Program-made: the position numbers and the translations under genes | NCBI RefSeq assembly: GCF_040438885.1 | Contig: NZ_CP159218.1 | Coordinates: 4,340,001 to 4,404,000, forward strand | Direction: 5' to 3' | Length of the DNA stretch: 64,000 nt | Source of the DNA: Nakamurella sp. A5-74 | GTDB lineage: Bacteria > Actinomycetota > Actinomycetes > Mycobacteriales > Nakamurellaceae | The notes under the pieces: model-generated | What the model was told of the DNA's origin: nothing | What the model saw: the letters and a program-made list of their open reading frames with translations, nothing else | Database searches by the model: none | Shown here: piece by piece, positions 44,758 through 53,600 of the stretch | Position numbering within the stretch: the stretch's first letter is position 1 | Layout: each line of letters starts with the position of its first letter

Positions 44758-44892
44758 CGGTGGCCTCCTTCGATACTCGTCGGTGAGCTGTCCGGCCGAA
44801 GGTAGGAGCAGCGAGAAATCGATGTCAACGGCGTCGAGCCGCAGTTCTGCTCTTACCGATGGCAACGGCGGGCCCGCGGTCGGAAAGCCAAG

Positions 44893-44939
44893 CATCCGAA
44901 GTCACAAAGGCCCTTATTATCGGATGACGACATATCCGG
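44893..44939. promoter_or_regulatory. Cluster of inverted half-sites between the lactonase operon and the Fic gene
   Basis: catccga at 44893-44899 and tcggatg at 44920-44926 form a perfect 7-bp inverted repeat 20 nt apart. cggat (44921-44925) also pairs with atccg at 44934-44938. The cluster sits in an unusually AT-rich stretch of the 200-bp divergent gap, so it is a candidate operator for one or both transcripts. Confidence 0.45.
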
Positions 44940-44958
44940 AGAGGTGGACCGCACGTCG

Positions 44959-46149
44959 ATGACGACGCCCGACGACGCCTGGCGACCGGTGTCCTACGAG
45001 GAGCGTCACTGGGAACCGGCCAGTGACGTCCGGGACTCCGCGAGCGCCCACGTCACGGCATCGGGTCCGTACCGGGCGTCCGTCCCTCCCCTGATCAGCG
45101 CTGCCGAGGTGCGGCTGGACCCGCTCGTCGCTGCCCTGGCCACCGAGGCGACGGCGGAGCTCATCCGGTTCGACACCGAACACGGTCGGGCGGACGCCTC
45201 GATCCGGCCGCTGTTGCTGCGGATGGAGTGCACCGCCAGTTCGGCGATCGAGCGGGTCACCGCATCGGCCCGCTCGGTGATGCTCGCCGAGATCGACGAG
45301 ACCCAGGAGCCGCACGCCCGCCAGATCGTCAGCCACGTCCGGGCCGACGAGCTCGCGCTGGCCGCAGCCGGCAGCTTCGACGAGGACCTGATCGTGCAGG
45401 TGCAACGCACGCTGATGGCCACGTCGCGCCCGGACCGCCGCGGTCGGTGGCGCGACCAGCAGGTGTGGCTCGGCGGCGGCTCGATGGGACCCCAGCGGGC
45501 GCCCTTCGTACCACCGCACCAGTCCCGGGTGGCGGAACTGATGGCCGATCTGGTCGCCTTCGTGCAGCGTGCGGACCTGCCGGCGCTGGCCCAGATCGCC
45601 ATCGCCCACGCGCAGTACGAGACGGTGCACCCGTTCCTGGAGGTCAACGGCCGCACCGGCCGCGCACTCATGCAGGCGATGCTGCGTCGGGCCGACGTGA
45701 CCAGGACGCTGACCGCACCGATGTCGGCCGGGCTCCTGCTCGACACTGCGGCCTATTTCGACGCCCTGCGGCACTACCGGGCGGGCCGCATCTCCCCGAT
45801 CGTTGAGGTGTTCGCCGGCGCCGCCCAGACCGCCGTCGCCTCGAGCCGGGTGCTGATCGACGACCTGGCCGACATCCATCGCCGATGGGAGTCACGGGTG
45901 ACGGCCAGGCAGGGATCAGCAGCGCGCCGGTTGGTACCGCTGTTGGAACGTCAGCCGGTGATCAACTCTCGGTTCGCCGTCCAGCATCTCCGCGTGACCG
46001 CACCCAACGCCCAGTTGGCGATCGACCGGTTGGTCACTGACGGGGTGCTGGCCCAGATCGGTAGCACCCGCCGCAACCGGACCTGGGCGGCGGTCGAAGT
46101 CCTGGACGCTCTGGACGCATTCAGTGAACGGTCCCGCCGGGAGCGCTGA
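44959..46149 (+). CDS. Fic-domain protein with inhibitory helix and C-terminal winged helix
   Basis: A 396-residue protein. An N-terminal Fic_N-like region carries SSAIE at residues 94-98, the (S/T)xxxE inhibitory motif of class II Fic proteins, though followed by R instead of G/N. The Fic core is TVHPFLEVNGRTGRALMQAML (H224), supporting AMPylation-type nucleotidyl transfer. The C-terminal about 90 residues (RQPVINSRFAVQHLRVTAPNAQLAIDRLVTDGVLAQIGSTRRNRTW) resemble a winged helix, as in DUF4172/Fic-HTH proteins. It could modify a target and also act on its own promoter. Divergent from the lactonase operon. Confidence 0.9.
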   Translation: MTTPDDAWRPVSYEERHWEPASDVRDSASAHVTASGPYRASVPPLISAAEVRLDPLVAALATEATAELIRFDTEHGRADASIRPLLLRMECTASSAIERVTASARSVMLAEIDETQEPHARQIVSHVRADELALAAAGSFDEDLIVQVQRTLMATSRPDRRGRWRDQQVWLGGGSMGPQRAPFVPPHQSRVAELMADLVAFVQRADLPALAQIAIAHAQYETVHPFLEVNGRTGRALMQAMLRRADVTRTLTAPMSAGLLLDTAAYFDALRHYRAGRISPIVEVFAGAAQTAVASSRVLIDDLADIHRRWESRVTARQGSAARRLVPLLERQPVINSRFAVQHLRVTAPNAQLAIDRLVTDGVLAQIGSTRRNRTWAAVEVLDALDAFSERSRRER

Positions 46150-46233
46150 CCTTCGTTCCGCCGGTCACCGGGACCGGCGAACCCCGCGTGCGGTGTCACC
46201 GATACTGGTGGCACCACCGAACCGAGGAGACCG

Positions 46234-46956
46234 ATGTCCGAGACCGCGTCCGTGGAGCCACGCACGGGGCTGGGCCGCGTCTGGCACCGGTTCAAGGTCT
46301 GGCTCGGGTTCGGGGTGTTCTGGTTGGCCTCGGTGCTGCCGCACCGGGTGCACTTCAGCCGCTCGGCGTCGATCCCCCGCTCCGGGCCGGCACTTCTGGT
46401 GCCCAACCACCTCGCCGTCACCGAGACGACCGCGATCGCCCGGATGGTGATCGGGCACCGCCGGTTCCCGCACTTCCTGATCGTGGGCCACCTTTTCAAG
46501 GTGCCGCTGCTCGGTCATCTCGGCCGCGCGATGAAGCAGATCCCCGTCGACCGGGGATCGACGAACGCGGCGGCGGCCCTGGAGGCCGCGGCCGCCGAGC
46601 TGCGCCGCGGTCACCTGGTGGTGATCTACCCGGAGGGTCGGATCTCCCGCGCAGCCGACCAGCGACCGGGTCCGGCCCGCAGTGGCGCGGCCAGGCTGGC
46701 ACTCACCATGCCCGAAATTCCCGTCATCCCGATCGGCCAGTGGGGTGCGAAGCCCGGTTGGCGCAACGTGGTTCGTCGCCGCCGCGTCGACATCCTCGTC
46801 GGGGAGCCGGTGGACCTGTCGCGGTGGGCAGGACGGAGCGACCACCAGGCGTCGGTCGAAGCGACGGCCGCGGTCATGAGCGCCATCACCGCACTGGTGG
46901 AGCAGGTGCGCGGGAAGCCGTTCGCCCCCGACACGGACGTCACGCCCGCTCATTAG
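46234..46956 (+). CDS. Lysophospholipid acyltransferase (PlsC-like)
   Basis: A 240-residue membrane-associated acyltransferase. The hydrophobic N-terminal segment KVWLGFGVFWLASVL precedes the acyltransferase fold. Motif I reads NHLAVTET, so the HX4D dyad appears as HX4E. Motif III is VVIYPEGRISRAADQRPGPARSGAARLAL, and motif IV is EIPVIPIGQWG. The family acylates lysophosphatidic acid or related glycolipids. A gagga ribosome-binding site precedes the ATG. It is not clearly operonic with mscR, which has its own ribosome-binding site and probable promoter. Confidence 0.88.
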   Translation: MSETASVEPRTGLGRVWHRFKVWLGFGVFWLASVLPHRVHFSRSASIPRSGPALLVPNHLAVTETTAIARMVIGHRRFPHFLIVGHLFKVPLLGHLGRAMKQIPVDRGSTNAAAALEAAAAELRRGHLVVIYPEGRISRAADQRPGPARSGAARLALTMPEIPVIPIGQWGAKPGWRNVVRRRRVDILVGEPVDLSRWAGRSDHQASVEATAAVMSAITALVEQVRGKPFAPDTDVTPAH

Positions 46957-46995
46957 GCTGGTCGGCGAGCAGCCCCCCGACGAAGGAGTCAGTCC

Positions 46996-48084
46996 ATGCC
47001 CCGTACCAGCACCGCGGTGATCGCCCGGACCAAGGGCGCGCCCGTCGAGGTCGTGACGATCAACGTCCCGGATGCCGGGCCCGGGGAGGCCGTGGTGAAG
47101 GTGCAGGCCTGCGGGGTCTGCCACACCGATCTGCACTACCGCGAGGGTGGTATCGGCGACGACTACCCGTATCTGCTGGGCCACGAGGCCGCGGGCATCG
47201 TCGAGGAGGTCGGCGAGGGTGTCACCGAGGTCGCTCCCGGCGACTACGTGATCCTCAACTGGCGTGCGGTCTGCGGCGAATGCCGGGCCTGTCGCAGAGG
47301 CAAGCCCTGGTACTGCTTCGACACCCACAACGCCCAGCAGAAGATGACCCTGCAGGACGGCACCGAACTGTCTCCTGCGCTGGGCATCGGCGCCTTCAGC
47401 GACTACACGCTGGTCGCCGCCGGCCAGTGCACGAAGGTCGACCCGGCTGCGAAGCCCGAGGTCGCCGGCCTGCTCGGCTGCGGCGTGATGGCCGGACTCG
47501 GTGCCGCCATCAACACCGCCGGGGTGGGACGCGGCGACTCGATCGCCGTGATCGGCTGCGGCGGCGTCGGTGCTGCCGCCATCGCCGGCGCCGCTCTGGC
47601 GGGAGCCTCGAAGATCATCGCCGTCGACATCGACCCGCGGAAGCTCGAGACCGCGAAATCGCTGGGGGCGACGCACACCGTCAACAGCAAGGACACCGAT
47701 CCGGTCGAGGCCATCCAGGCGCTCACCGACGGCAACGGCGCGGACGTGGTGATCGACGCCGTCGGTCGGCCGGAGACCTGGAAGCAGGCGTTCTACGCCC
47801 GAGATCTGGCCGGAACCGTGGTGCTGGTGGGTGTTCCGACGCCCGACATGAAGGTGCCTGAGATCCCGCTGCTCGACATCTTCGGCCGCGGCGGTTCGCT
47901 CAAGTCGTCCTGGTACGGCGACTGCCTGCCGTCCCGCGACTTCCCGATGCTGATCGACCTGTACCTGCAGGGCAGGTTGCCGCTGGAGGCGTTCGTCACC
48001 GAGACCGTCGGCATCAACGACGTCGAGGCCGCATTCGACAAGATGCACCACGGCGACGTGCTGCGCAGTGTCGTGATGCTCTGA
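46996..48084 (+). CDS. mscR: S-(hydroxymethyl)mycothiol dehydrogenase
   Basis: A 362-residue zinc-dependent medium-chain dehydrogenase that oxidises the formaldehyde-mycothiol adduct and reduces S-nitrosomycothiol. Catalytic zinc ligands lie in [18 protein letters not shown] and LGHEAAG. The structural zinc site is [15 protein letters not shown], and the NAD fold is [34 protein letters not shown]. The sequence matches the actinobacterial MscR family along its length. An aaggag ribosome-binding site precedes the ATG. The start of the next gene overlaps the stop by 1 bp (TGATG). Confidence 0.95.
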   Translation: MPRTSTAVIARTKGAPVEVVTINVPDAGPGEAVVKVQACGVCHTDLHYREGGIGDDYPYLLGHEAAGIVEEVGEGVTEVAPGDYVILNWRAVCGECRACRRGKPWYCFDTHNAQQKMTLQDGTELSPALGIGAFSDYTLVAAGQCTKVDPAAKPEVAGLLGCGVMAGLGAAINTAGVGRGDSIAVIGCGGVGAAAIAGAALAGASKIIAVDIDPRKLETAKSLGATHTVNSKDTDPVEAIQALTDGNGADVVIDAVGRPETWKQAFYARDLAGTVVLVGVPTPDMKVPEIPLLDIFGRGGSLKSSWYGDCLPSRDFPMLIDLYLQGRLPLEAFVTETVGINDVEAAFDKMHHGDVLRSVVML

Positions 48085-48692
48085 TGGCACGCATCGACCA
48101 CACCGTCACCTCCGGCACGTTCTCGCTGGATGGTCAGACCTTCGATGTCGACAACAACGTCTGGGTGGTGGGCGACGACGCGGAGTGCATCGTGATCGAC
48201 GCCCCGCACTCGGTGCAGGACATCCTCGCCGTGGTCGGAGATCGGAAGGTCACCGCGATCGTCTGCACCCACGCCCACGACGACCATGTGCGGGTCGCCC
48301 CCGCTCTGGCGGAGGTGACCGGCGCCCCGATCCTGCTGCACGCGGCCGATTCCCCGGTCTGGGAGCTCACGCACCCGGACGTCACCCCGAACGGTGCGCT
48401 CACGGACGGTCAGCAGCTCGAGGTGGGCGGGACGACGCTGACCGTCCTGCACACCCCTGGTCACGCTCCCGGCGCGGTGTGTCTGTACGCGCCGGAGCTC
48501 GGGGTCCTGTTCAGCGGCGACACCCTCTTCCAGGGCGGGCCCGGCGCCACCGGCCGGTCGTTCTCGGACGAGGACCAGATCAAGGAGTCGATCCGCCGGG
48601 TGCTGTTCGCCCTGCCGGACGACACCGTGGTGCACACCGGGCACGGCGACTCGACCACCATCGGCACGGAGGCCGAGGCACTCGGTCGCTGA
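48084..48692 (+). CDS. MBL-fold metallo-hydrolase coupled to mscR
   Basis: A 202-residue glyoxalase II-like hydrolase: THAHDDHVRVAPAL supplies the HxHxDH zinc site, HTPGHAPGAVCLYAPE and LFSGDTLFQGGPGATGR the further ligands, and VHTGHGDSTTIG the last His. It partners mscR in many actinomycetes, where it is thought to hydrolyse the S-formylmycothiol product; this assignment is from family context. It overlaps mscR by 1 bp and is convergent with the peptidoglycan-binding protein. Confidence 0.9.
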   Translation: MARIDHTVTSGTFSLDGQTFDVDNNVWVVGDDAECIVIDAPHSVQDILAVVGDRKVTAIVCTHAHDDHVRVAPALAEVTGAPILLHAADSPVWELTHPDVTPNGALTDGQQLEVGGTTLTVLHTPGHAPGAVCLYAPELGVLFSGDTLFQGGPGATGRSFSDEDQIKESIRRVLFALPDDTVVHTGHGDSTTIGTEAEALGR

Positions 48693-48710
48693 TCCGGCGG
48701 ACAGTTCGCT

Positions 48711-50126
48711 CTAGCAGCCGGCCTTCTCGAGGCTCCGCCAGGTCCGCTCGTCGACGGAACCCGTCTGCGGCAACCGGTTCTCCTGCTGGAAGCGTTCCAC
48801 CGCAGCCTGGGTACCGGCGTTGTACACACCCCACTGATCGGCCCCGAGCTCGCCGACGGAGATGTTCAACCTGCCGGCCAGGAAGCGCTGCAGCTCGCCC
48901 GTCCAGCCGCGCTGATCGGTCCCGCCGGCCAGCCGCGGGAGGCTACCCGGACCGACGCCACACACGCAGCTGACGAACTCCCCCGAGGTGGACGGGTTGG
49001 CGCCCTTGATGAACGAGTCGGCCGGTCCACCGATCCGCGCGCCGCACCCGTCGTACTTGCCCGCATAGGTGCCGGCGTACAGCACAAAGGTGTTGCGCTG
49101 GTTGGCGAAGATCCGACACGAGGTGCGTGAGTCGGCGGCCTTCGCATCACTCGGCACCATCCCCTGTGCGCGGAGCGCCGCAACCCTGGCACGGAACGCC
49201 TCGGGAGTCAGTTCGGACGCGAGCTGGACGAGGTACCCGCTCGAGCAGGCGATGTCCTGGCGCGGGGCTCCCAACGAGTTGTCGACCGCCGGCGTCGTGG
49301 GCTTCGGCTTCGTGGTGGGGGTGGGCTTCGTCGTTGTCGGTCTGGTCTTGGTCGGTGTGGTTGTCGGTCCGGTCGTGGTCGGTGTGGTGGCGGCCGGCTT
49401 CGTCGGGGTGGGCTTGGGCGTCGCGGGCGCCGCCGTCGGCCGGGACGGACCCGACGTCGGGGCTGGTCCAGCGCCACTGGCGGTCACGGTCCGGGTGACC
49501 ACCCTGGTGGACGCCGCACCGGGGGTCGTCGAAGCAGCAGGGGACGGCTTCGTGGTCGACGGGCTCCGGCCCGTTGGCGGGGCGTCGGTGGCCGTCGTGG
49601 CTGCGGTGATGCTGGGCGTCGACACAGTCGGCGCCGTCGTGACCGACGGCCCGGGAGCAGGTGCAGGGGAGCCGCTCCACTGCGGCGCGATGAAGATCGC
49701 CGTCATCACGACAGCGACGGTGGCCGCGACGACACCCAGCACTCCCCACAGGGAGCGCCGCCGCCGGCCGCCGTCGGCATCGGGTGCCGGCGGAACGGGC
49801 GCAACGCCGACGTACTGCGGACGCCCGGGTTGTCCGGAGACGTGGGGACCGGGTGTTCCGTACGGTCCTGGAACCGGACCGGCACCCCAGCCCTGCCCCG
49901 ATGCGGCGGGGCGAACAGCGGACGGCGGAAGCGCCCGGGTCGGCGGAGTCGGTGGGGTCGGCACCGTGCCGTGGGCGTTGGCCCGCAGGTTCTCGACGAT
50001 GCGGTCAGGATCCTCGTCTGACCGGGGAACGCCGCCGAAGATGTTCGGCAGGGTGATCTCGTTGTCTGAGAAGCGGTCGGGGGGGCCGTGCTGGCCCGGC
50101 ATCCCGTCGGGTCGATCGTCGGCCAC
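48711..50126 (-). CDS. Membrane-anchored peptidoglycan-binding protein with Thr/Pro stalk
   Basis: A 471-residue protein. An acidic cytoplasmic N terminus and a Pro/Gly-rich stretch lead to one transmembrane helix (SLWGVLGVVAATVAVVMTAIFIA). About 130 residues of Thr/Pro/Ala/Lys repeats form an extracellular stalk. A Cys-containing SPOR-like domain follows (GYLVQLASELTPEAFRARVAALRAQG; FVLYAGTYAGKY), then a C-terminal peptidoglycan-binding domain (GVYNAGTQAAVERFQQENRLPQTGSVDERTWRSL). It probably spans the cell wall. The GTG at 50126 with ggagga upstream is chosen; the frame is open to 50354, and ATG 50102 is possible. Confidence 0.8.
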   Translation of the reverse strand: MADDRPDGMPGQHGPPDRFSDNEITLPNIFGGVPRSDEDPDRIVENLRANAHGTVPTPPTPPTRALPPSAVRPAASGQGWGAGPVPGPYGTPGPHVSGQPGRPQYVGVAPVPPAPDADGGRRRRSLWGVLGVVAATVAVVMTAIFIAPQWSGSPAPAPGPSVTTAPTVSTPSITAATTATDAPPTGRSPSTTKPSPAASTTPGAASTRVVTRTVTASGAGPAPTSGPSRPTAAPATPKPTPTKPAATTPTTTGPTTTPTKTRPTTTKPTPTTKPKPTTPAVDNSLGAPRQDIACSSGYLVQLASELTPEAFRARVAALRAQGMVPSDAKAADSRTSCRIFANQRNTFVLYAGTYAGKYDGCGARIGGPADSFIKGANPSTSGEFVSCVCGVGPGSLPRLAGGTDQRGWTGELQRFLAGRLNISVGELGADQWGVYNAGTQAAVERFQQENRLPQTGSVDERTWRSLEKAGC

Positions 50127-50368
50127 GTCATCCTCCACCCGGCGATCCGGTGCCACCCGCGGATGCGGTGCGCCTGGTCGCCTGTTGGTCTTCGGTGGCC
50201 GTCCCGATCCGGCCCTGCTGTCGTTGATCTGCGGTTGCGTCACCCCGAAAGGGTGAGTTGCAACGGCCCACGCTAGCCGATCGAGGAACGTCGACCGCAT
50301 TCCGTGACGGCCGTAGCCATGATCACCGCAGGTCGCGGGCCTTCCTGAAGCCATCCGTCGGAGGCGGT

Positions 50369-51001
50369 TCAGGGCCGGCGGGACCCGATCCTGGCGCCCA
50401 CCAGGACGCCGATCAGCACGCTGATCGCCCCGAACGCAGCGGCCATCAACGGGTTGACCGCCGCGGCCGCAGGGACCGGGCGTCCGGTCACCGCGGGCGG
50501 GGTGGTGCCGGTCTCAACAGCTCCGGACGGGGCAGCGATCGCCGGCTTGCCCGGCTCCTTCCGGCCGGTGAGCACGTCGTCGATGGCGGCGAAGAACAGG
50601 CCGGCCGTCTTCTTCGCGACCGACGCCAGGACACGTTGTCCGACGCCGCCGACCATTCCACCGACGATGGCGTCGGCGTCGTAGTCGAGCTTCGTGGTGC
50701 CGTCGCCGACGTCGGTGAGCCGCACCGCAACGGTGGTGTCGATGGTGCCGGGAGCTCCGGCGCCGGTGGCGCGCATCGTCAGAGACACCGACTCGACCTT
50801 GTCGTACAGCTTCACCTCACCCGAGTAGCTGCCCTTGATGGCGGCCACCCCGAGGCTCACCGTCATCCCGAAGTGGCCGTCACCGATCTCGGAGAACACG
50901 TCGCAGCCGGGGATGACGCCGGCCAGCACGGCCGGATCGTTGACCGCCGCCCACACCTGGGCGGGCGGGGCGTGCAGGACGGACGAACCGCTGACCTTCA
51001 T
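50369..51001 (-). CDS. CoxG-like SRPBCC protein with C-terminal membrane anchor
   Basis: A 210-residue protein. The N-terminal about 150 residues are a CoxG/START-like domain: MKVSGSSVLHAPPAQVWAAVNDPAVLAGVIPGC, then TKLDYDADAIVGGMVGGVGQRVL and VAKKTAGLFFAAIDDVL, characteristic of 'carbon monoxide dehydrogenase subunit G'. An Ala/Pro-rich linker and a terminal hydrophobic helix (LMAAAFGAISVLIGVLVGARIG) follow. CoxG in carboxydotrophs recruits CO dehydrogenase to the membrane and hands electrons to quinone. The adjacent molybdenum hydroxylase genes fit such a partner role. A 190-bp repeat-filled gap separates them. Confidence 0.88.
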   Translation of the reverse strand: MKVSGSSVLHAPPAQVWAAVNDPAVLAGVIPGCDVFSEIGDGHFGMTVSLGVAAIKGSYSGEVKLYDKVESVSLTMRATGAGAPGTIDTTVAVRLTDVGDGTTKLDYDADAIVGGMVGGVGQRVLASVAKKTAGLFFAAIDDVLTGRKEPGKPAIAAPSGAVETGTTPPAVTGRPVPAAAAVNPLMAAAFGAISVLIGVLVGARIGSRRP

Positions 51002-51019
51002 GAGTTCTCCTGTATGTGA

Positions 51020-51190
51020 AGCCCCGGTGATCGAACAAGCGAGGAACGAGCGCGGCGACCGCCCGACACGAATCCACCGCTGCCTACATGAGTCCACCGC
51101 TCCCGCATGAATCCGCCACTGTCGCCGCGCCCACCGGACCACCGAACCCACGGTGATCGAGCGAGCGAGGAACGAGCGCGTCGAGATCCC
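51020..51190. repeat. Dispersed repeats between CoxG and the molybdenum hydroxylase
   Basis: Two copies of ggtgatcgaacaagcgaggaacgagcgcg / ggtgatcgagcgagcgaggaacgagcgcgtcgagatccc lie at about 51028-51060 and 51151-51190. Between them are short near-repeats of (a)atccaccgctg and atgagtcc. The insertion splits genes that are otherwise likely co-functional. Confidence 0.8.
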
Positions 51191-51191
51191 G

Positions 51192-53600
51192 TCATGATTC
51201 GACCGCTGTCGCAGCCGCGGCGGCCCGAAGGCCGTGCAGCAGTGAGGGATTGAGCGGCATGGCCGAGATCCGCATACCAAGGGCGTTCTCGACGGCGGAG
51301 GCGATCACCGCGGCGACCGGGATGACGCCGGCCTCCCCGGCCCCCTTGATCCCCAACGGGTTCAGCGGGGACGGCGTCTGCTGGTGACCGAGTTCGAGTT
51401 GCGGGATCTCGGTCACGTAGGGCATCAGGAAGTCCATGAACGAAGCGTTCTGCAGCTGGCCGTGCTCGTCGTACGCCATGATCTCGTACAGCGCGCCGCC
51501 GATGCCCTGGGCAACGCCACCGTGCACCTGACCCTCGACGATCATCGGGTTGATCAGGTTGCCGCAGTCGTGCACCACGCAGTACTTCTCGATCCTGATC
51601 TCGCTGGTCTCGTCGTCGATCTCGACGATCGCGGCATGCATACCGGAGGCGAAGGTCGACCGCGGCGGGGAGTAGTAGTCCTTGCCCTCCAGACCCGGTT
51701 CGCGGCCCGCGGGGACCGGCGGCACCGACGGATCGGTCGGTCGAGCGAACTGGGTCGCGGCCTTCGCGGCCTCGTCGAAGGCGTACCGCAGCGGGTTCGA
51801 CAGCACCGCGACCTGCCCGAGCGGGATCGACACGCTCGGGTTGCCCTTCATCGACACGACCCCGTCCTCGATCTGGAGGTCGTCCGCACTGCACTCCAAG
51901 GTGTCTGCCGCAACCTCCAGTGCCTTGGCACGGGTCTTGCGGGCGGCGAGCGCCACAGCGGACCCGGACATCACGGCAGCCCGCGAGGCGAACGTGCCGA
52001 CGGCGTGGCCGAAACGGCGAGTGTCGCCGGTGACCACCCTGATCTTCTCGAACGGCACCCCCAGCTCGTCAGCGACGATCTGGGCGAACACCGTCTGATG
52101 CCCCTGCCCCTGACTGGTGAGCCCGATCGCCACATCGACCGTGCCGTCCGTCTGCACCTGGATGTGCGCGCCCTCGTACGGCCCCGGTCCGGTTCCTTCT
52201 ACGTAGCAACCGATTCCGATGCCCAACCGCCGGCCGTCGACTGCCGCCGCTGCCTGCAGGGCGTCGAAGGAGTCCCAACCGATCATCTCCTTGAGCATCG
52301 TCAGCTGGTCCGGATAGTTGCCCGAGTCGTAGATCAGCGGGCGCCCGTCCTGGAAGATCAGCCCGTGGTCGTAGGGGAACTCGTCCGGCTGGATGAAGTT
52401 CGCCGAACGCACTGCGGTGCGGTCCATCCCCAGCGTCTCGGCGATCCGGTCCATCGTCCGTTCCATCACGAACACACCCTGCGGCCGGCCGGCGCCGCGG
52501 TACGGGGTGACGATCACCGTGTTGGTGTAGACGGAGGAGAACTCGACCCGGTAGGCGCCAGGTTTGTACGGCCCGAGCAACTGGGTGGACGTGACGATCG
52601 GGCAGATGATGCCGTACGGGGTGAACGCGCCGTTGTCGTGCCAGAAGGTGACGTCGAGTCCCAGAACCCTTCCGGCGTCATCGAATCCGACCCGGACCTC
52701 GTGTTGCTGAGCGCGCTCGTGCGAGGAGGAGATGAAGTGCTCGCGGCGATCCTCCGTCCACTTGACGGGCCGCTGCAGCTGCCGGGCAGCGAACGGCACC
52801 ATGATCTCCTCGGGCCACGGATGCATGATCTTGACCCCGAAACCGCCACCCACGTCGGGTGCGATCACCTCGACCTTGCCCAGCTGCATGCCCAACTTCG
52901 CGGCGATCGCCGCCCGCACACTGGTCGAGGTCTGGGTGGAGGAATACACCCGCAGCGATTGGTCGTCGACGTCGTACCGCGCCCGAACAGCTTTGCCCTC
53001 CAACGGCATCGAGCACGAACGCTCGATCTCGAGCGTGTACTCCAACACGTGCGGGGCGGCCGCGATGGCAGCTCGGGCATCACCCGATTCCTGCACGAGG
53101 TGGGCGGACACATTGTCCGGGACATCCGGATGCACCAAGTGGTGCGCTGCGCGCGCGGCAGTCAGCCCGATCACCGGCGGTAGGAATTCGTAGCTGACCC
53201 CGATCGCCGCGACCGCATCCTCGGTGATGTACCGATCGGTGGCGACCACCATCACGATCGCCTCACCCACGTGCCGGACGACGTCCTTGGCGAGGGGGTG
53301 GTTGGTCCGCGGCGCGTGCAGCGCGGGGTGCGGGATGAGCACCGGAAGAGGCTCTGCCGCAGCACCTTCCAGGTCTTCGTAGGTGTAGATGGCGATGACG
53401 CCGTCGATCTCGATCGCGTCGCTGACGTCGATATCCACGATCCGGGCGTGCGCGTGCGGTGAGCGCAGGAACGCCGCCTCGAGGGTCAGCAGCCCCTCCG
53501 CCGAACCGGCCCCGATGTCGTCGGTGTACCGACCGCGGCCGGTGACCAACCGCAGGTCCTCGGTCCGCTTGACCGGCGCGCCGAAGTAGCGGGTGGCCAT
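51192..53600 (-). CDS. Molybdenum hydroxylase large subunit (xanthine dehydrogenase/CoxL form II type)
   Basis: An 802-residue molybdopterin-binding subunit. It begins MATRYFGAPVKRTEDLRLVTGRGRYTDDI, the CoxL/CutL N terminus. It includes PDVGGGFGVKIMHPWPEE, the cofactor-loop TPYRGAGRPQGVFVMERTMD, LTSQGQGHQTVFAQIVADELG and the C-terminal NPLGIKGAGEAGVIPVAAVI with the catalytic Glu. The active-site loop has RGAGR rather than the RCSFR of true CO dehydrogenases, so it is a form II-like or other aldehyde/purine/aromatic hydroxylase. It is last of a three-gene set overlapping by 1 bp each. Confidence 0.93.
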   Translation of the reverse strand: MATRYFGAPVKRTEDLRLVTGRGRYTDDIGAGSAEGLLTLEAAFLRSPHAHARIVDIDVSDAIEIDGVIAIYTYEDLEGAAAEPLPVLIPHPALHAPRTNHPLAKDVVRHVGEAIVMVVATDRYITEDAVAAIGVSYEFLPPVIGLTAARAAHHLVHPDVPDNVSAHLVQESGDARAAIAAAPHVLEYTLEIERSCSMPLEGKAVRARYDVDDQSLRVYSSTQTSTSVRAAIAAKLGMQLGKVEVIAPDVGGGFGVKIMHPWPEEIMVPFAARQLQRPVKWTEDRREHFISSSHERAQQHEVRVGFDDAGRVLGLDVTFWHDNGAFTPYGIICPIVTSTQLLGPYKPGAYRVEFSSVYTNTVIVTPYRGAGRPQGVFVMERTMDRIAETLGMDRTAVRSANFIQPDEFPYDHGLIFQDGRPLIYDSGNYPDQLTMLKEMIGWDSFDALQAAAAVDGRRLGIGIGCYVEGTGPGPYEGAHIQVQTDGTVDVAIGLTSQGQGHQTVFAQIVADELGVPFEKIRVVTGDTRRFGHAVGTFASRAAVMSGSAVALAARKTRAKALEVAADTLECSADDLQIEDGVVSMKGNPSVSIPLGQVAVLSNPLRYAFDEAAKAATQFARPTDPSVPPVPAGREPGLEGKDYYSPPRSTFASGMHAAIVEIDDETSEIRIEKYCVVHDCGNLINPMIVEGQVHGGVAQGIGGALYEIMAYDEHGQLQNASFMDFLMPYVTEIPQLELGHQQTPSPLNPLGIKGAGEAGVIPVAAVIASAVENALGMRISAMPLNPSLLHGLRAAAAATAVES

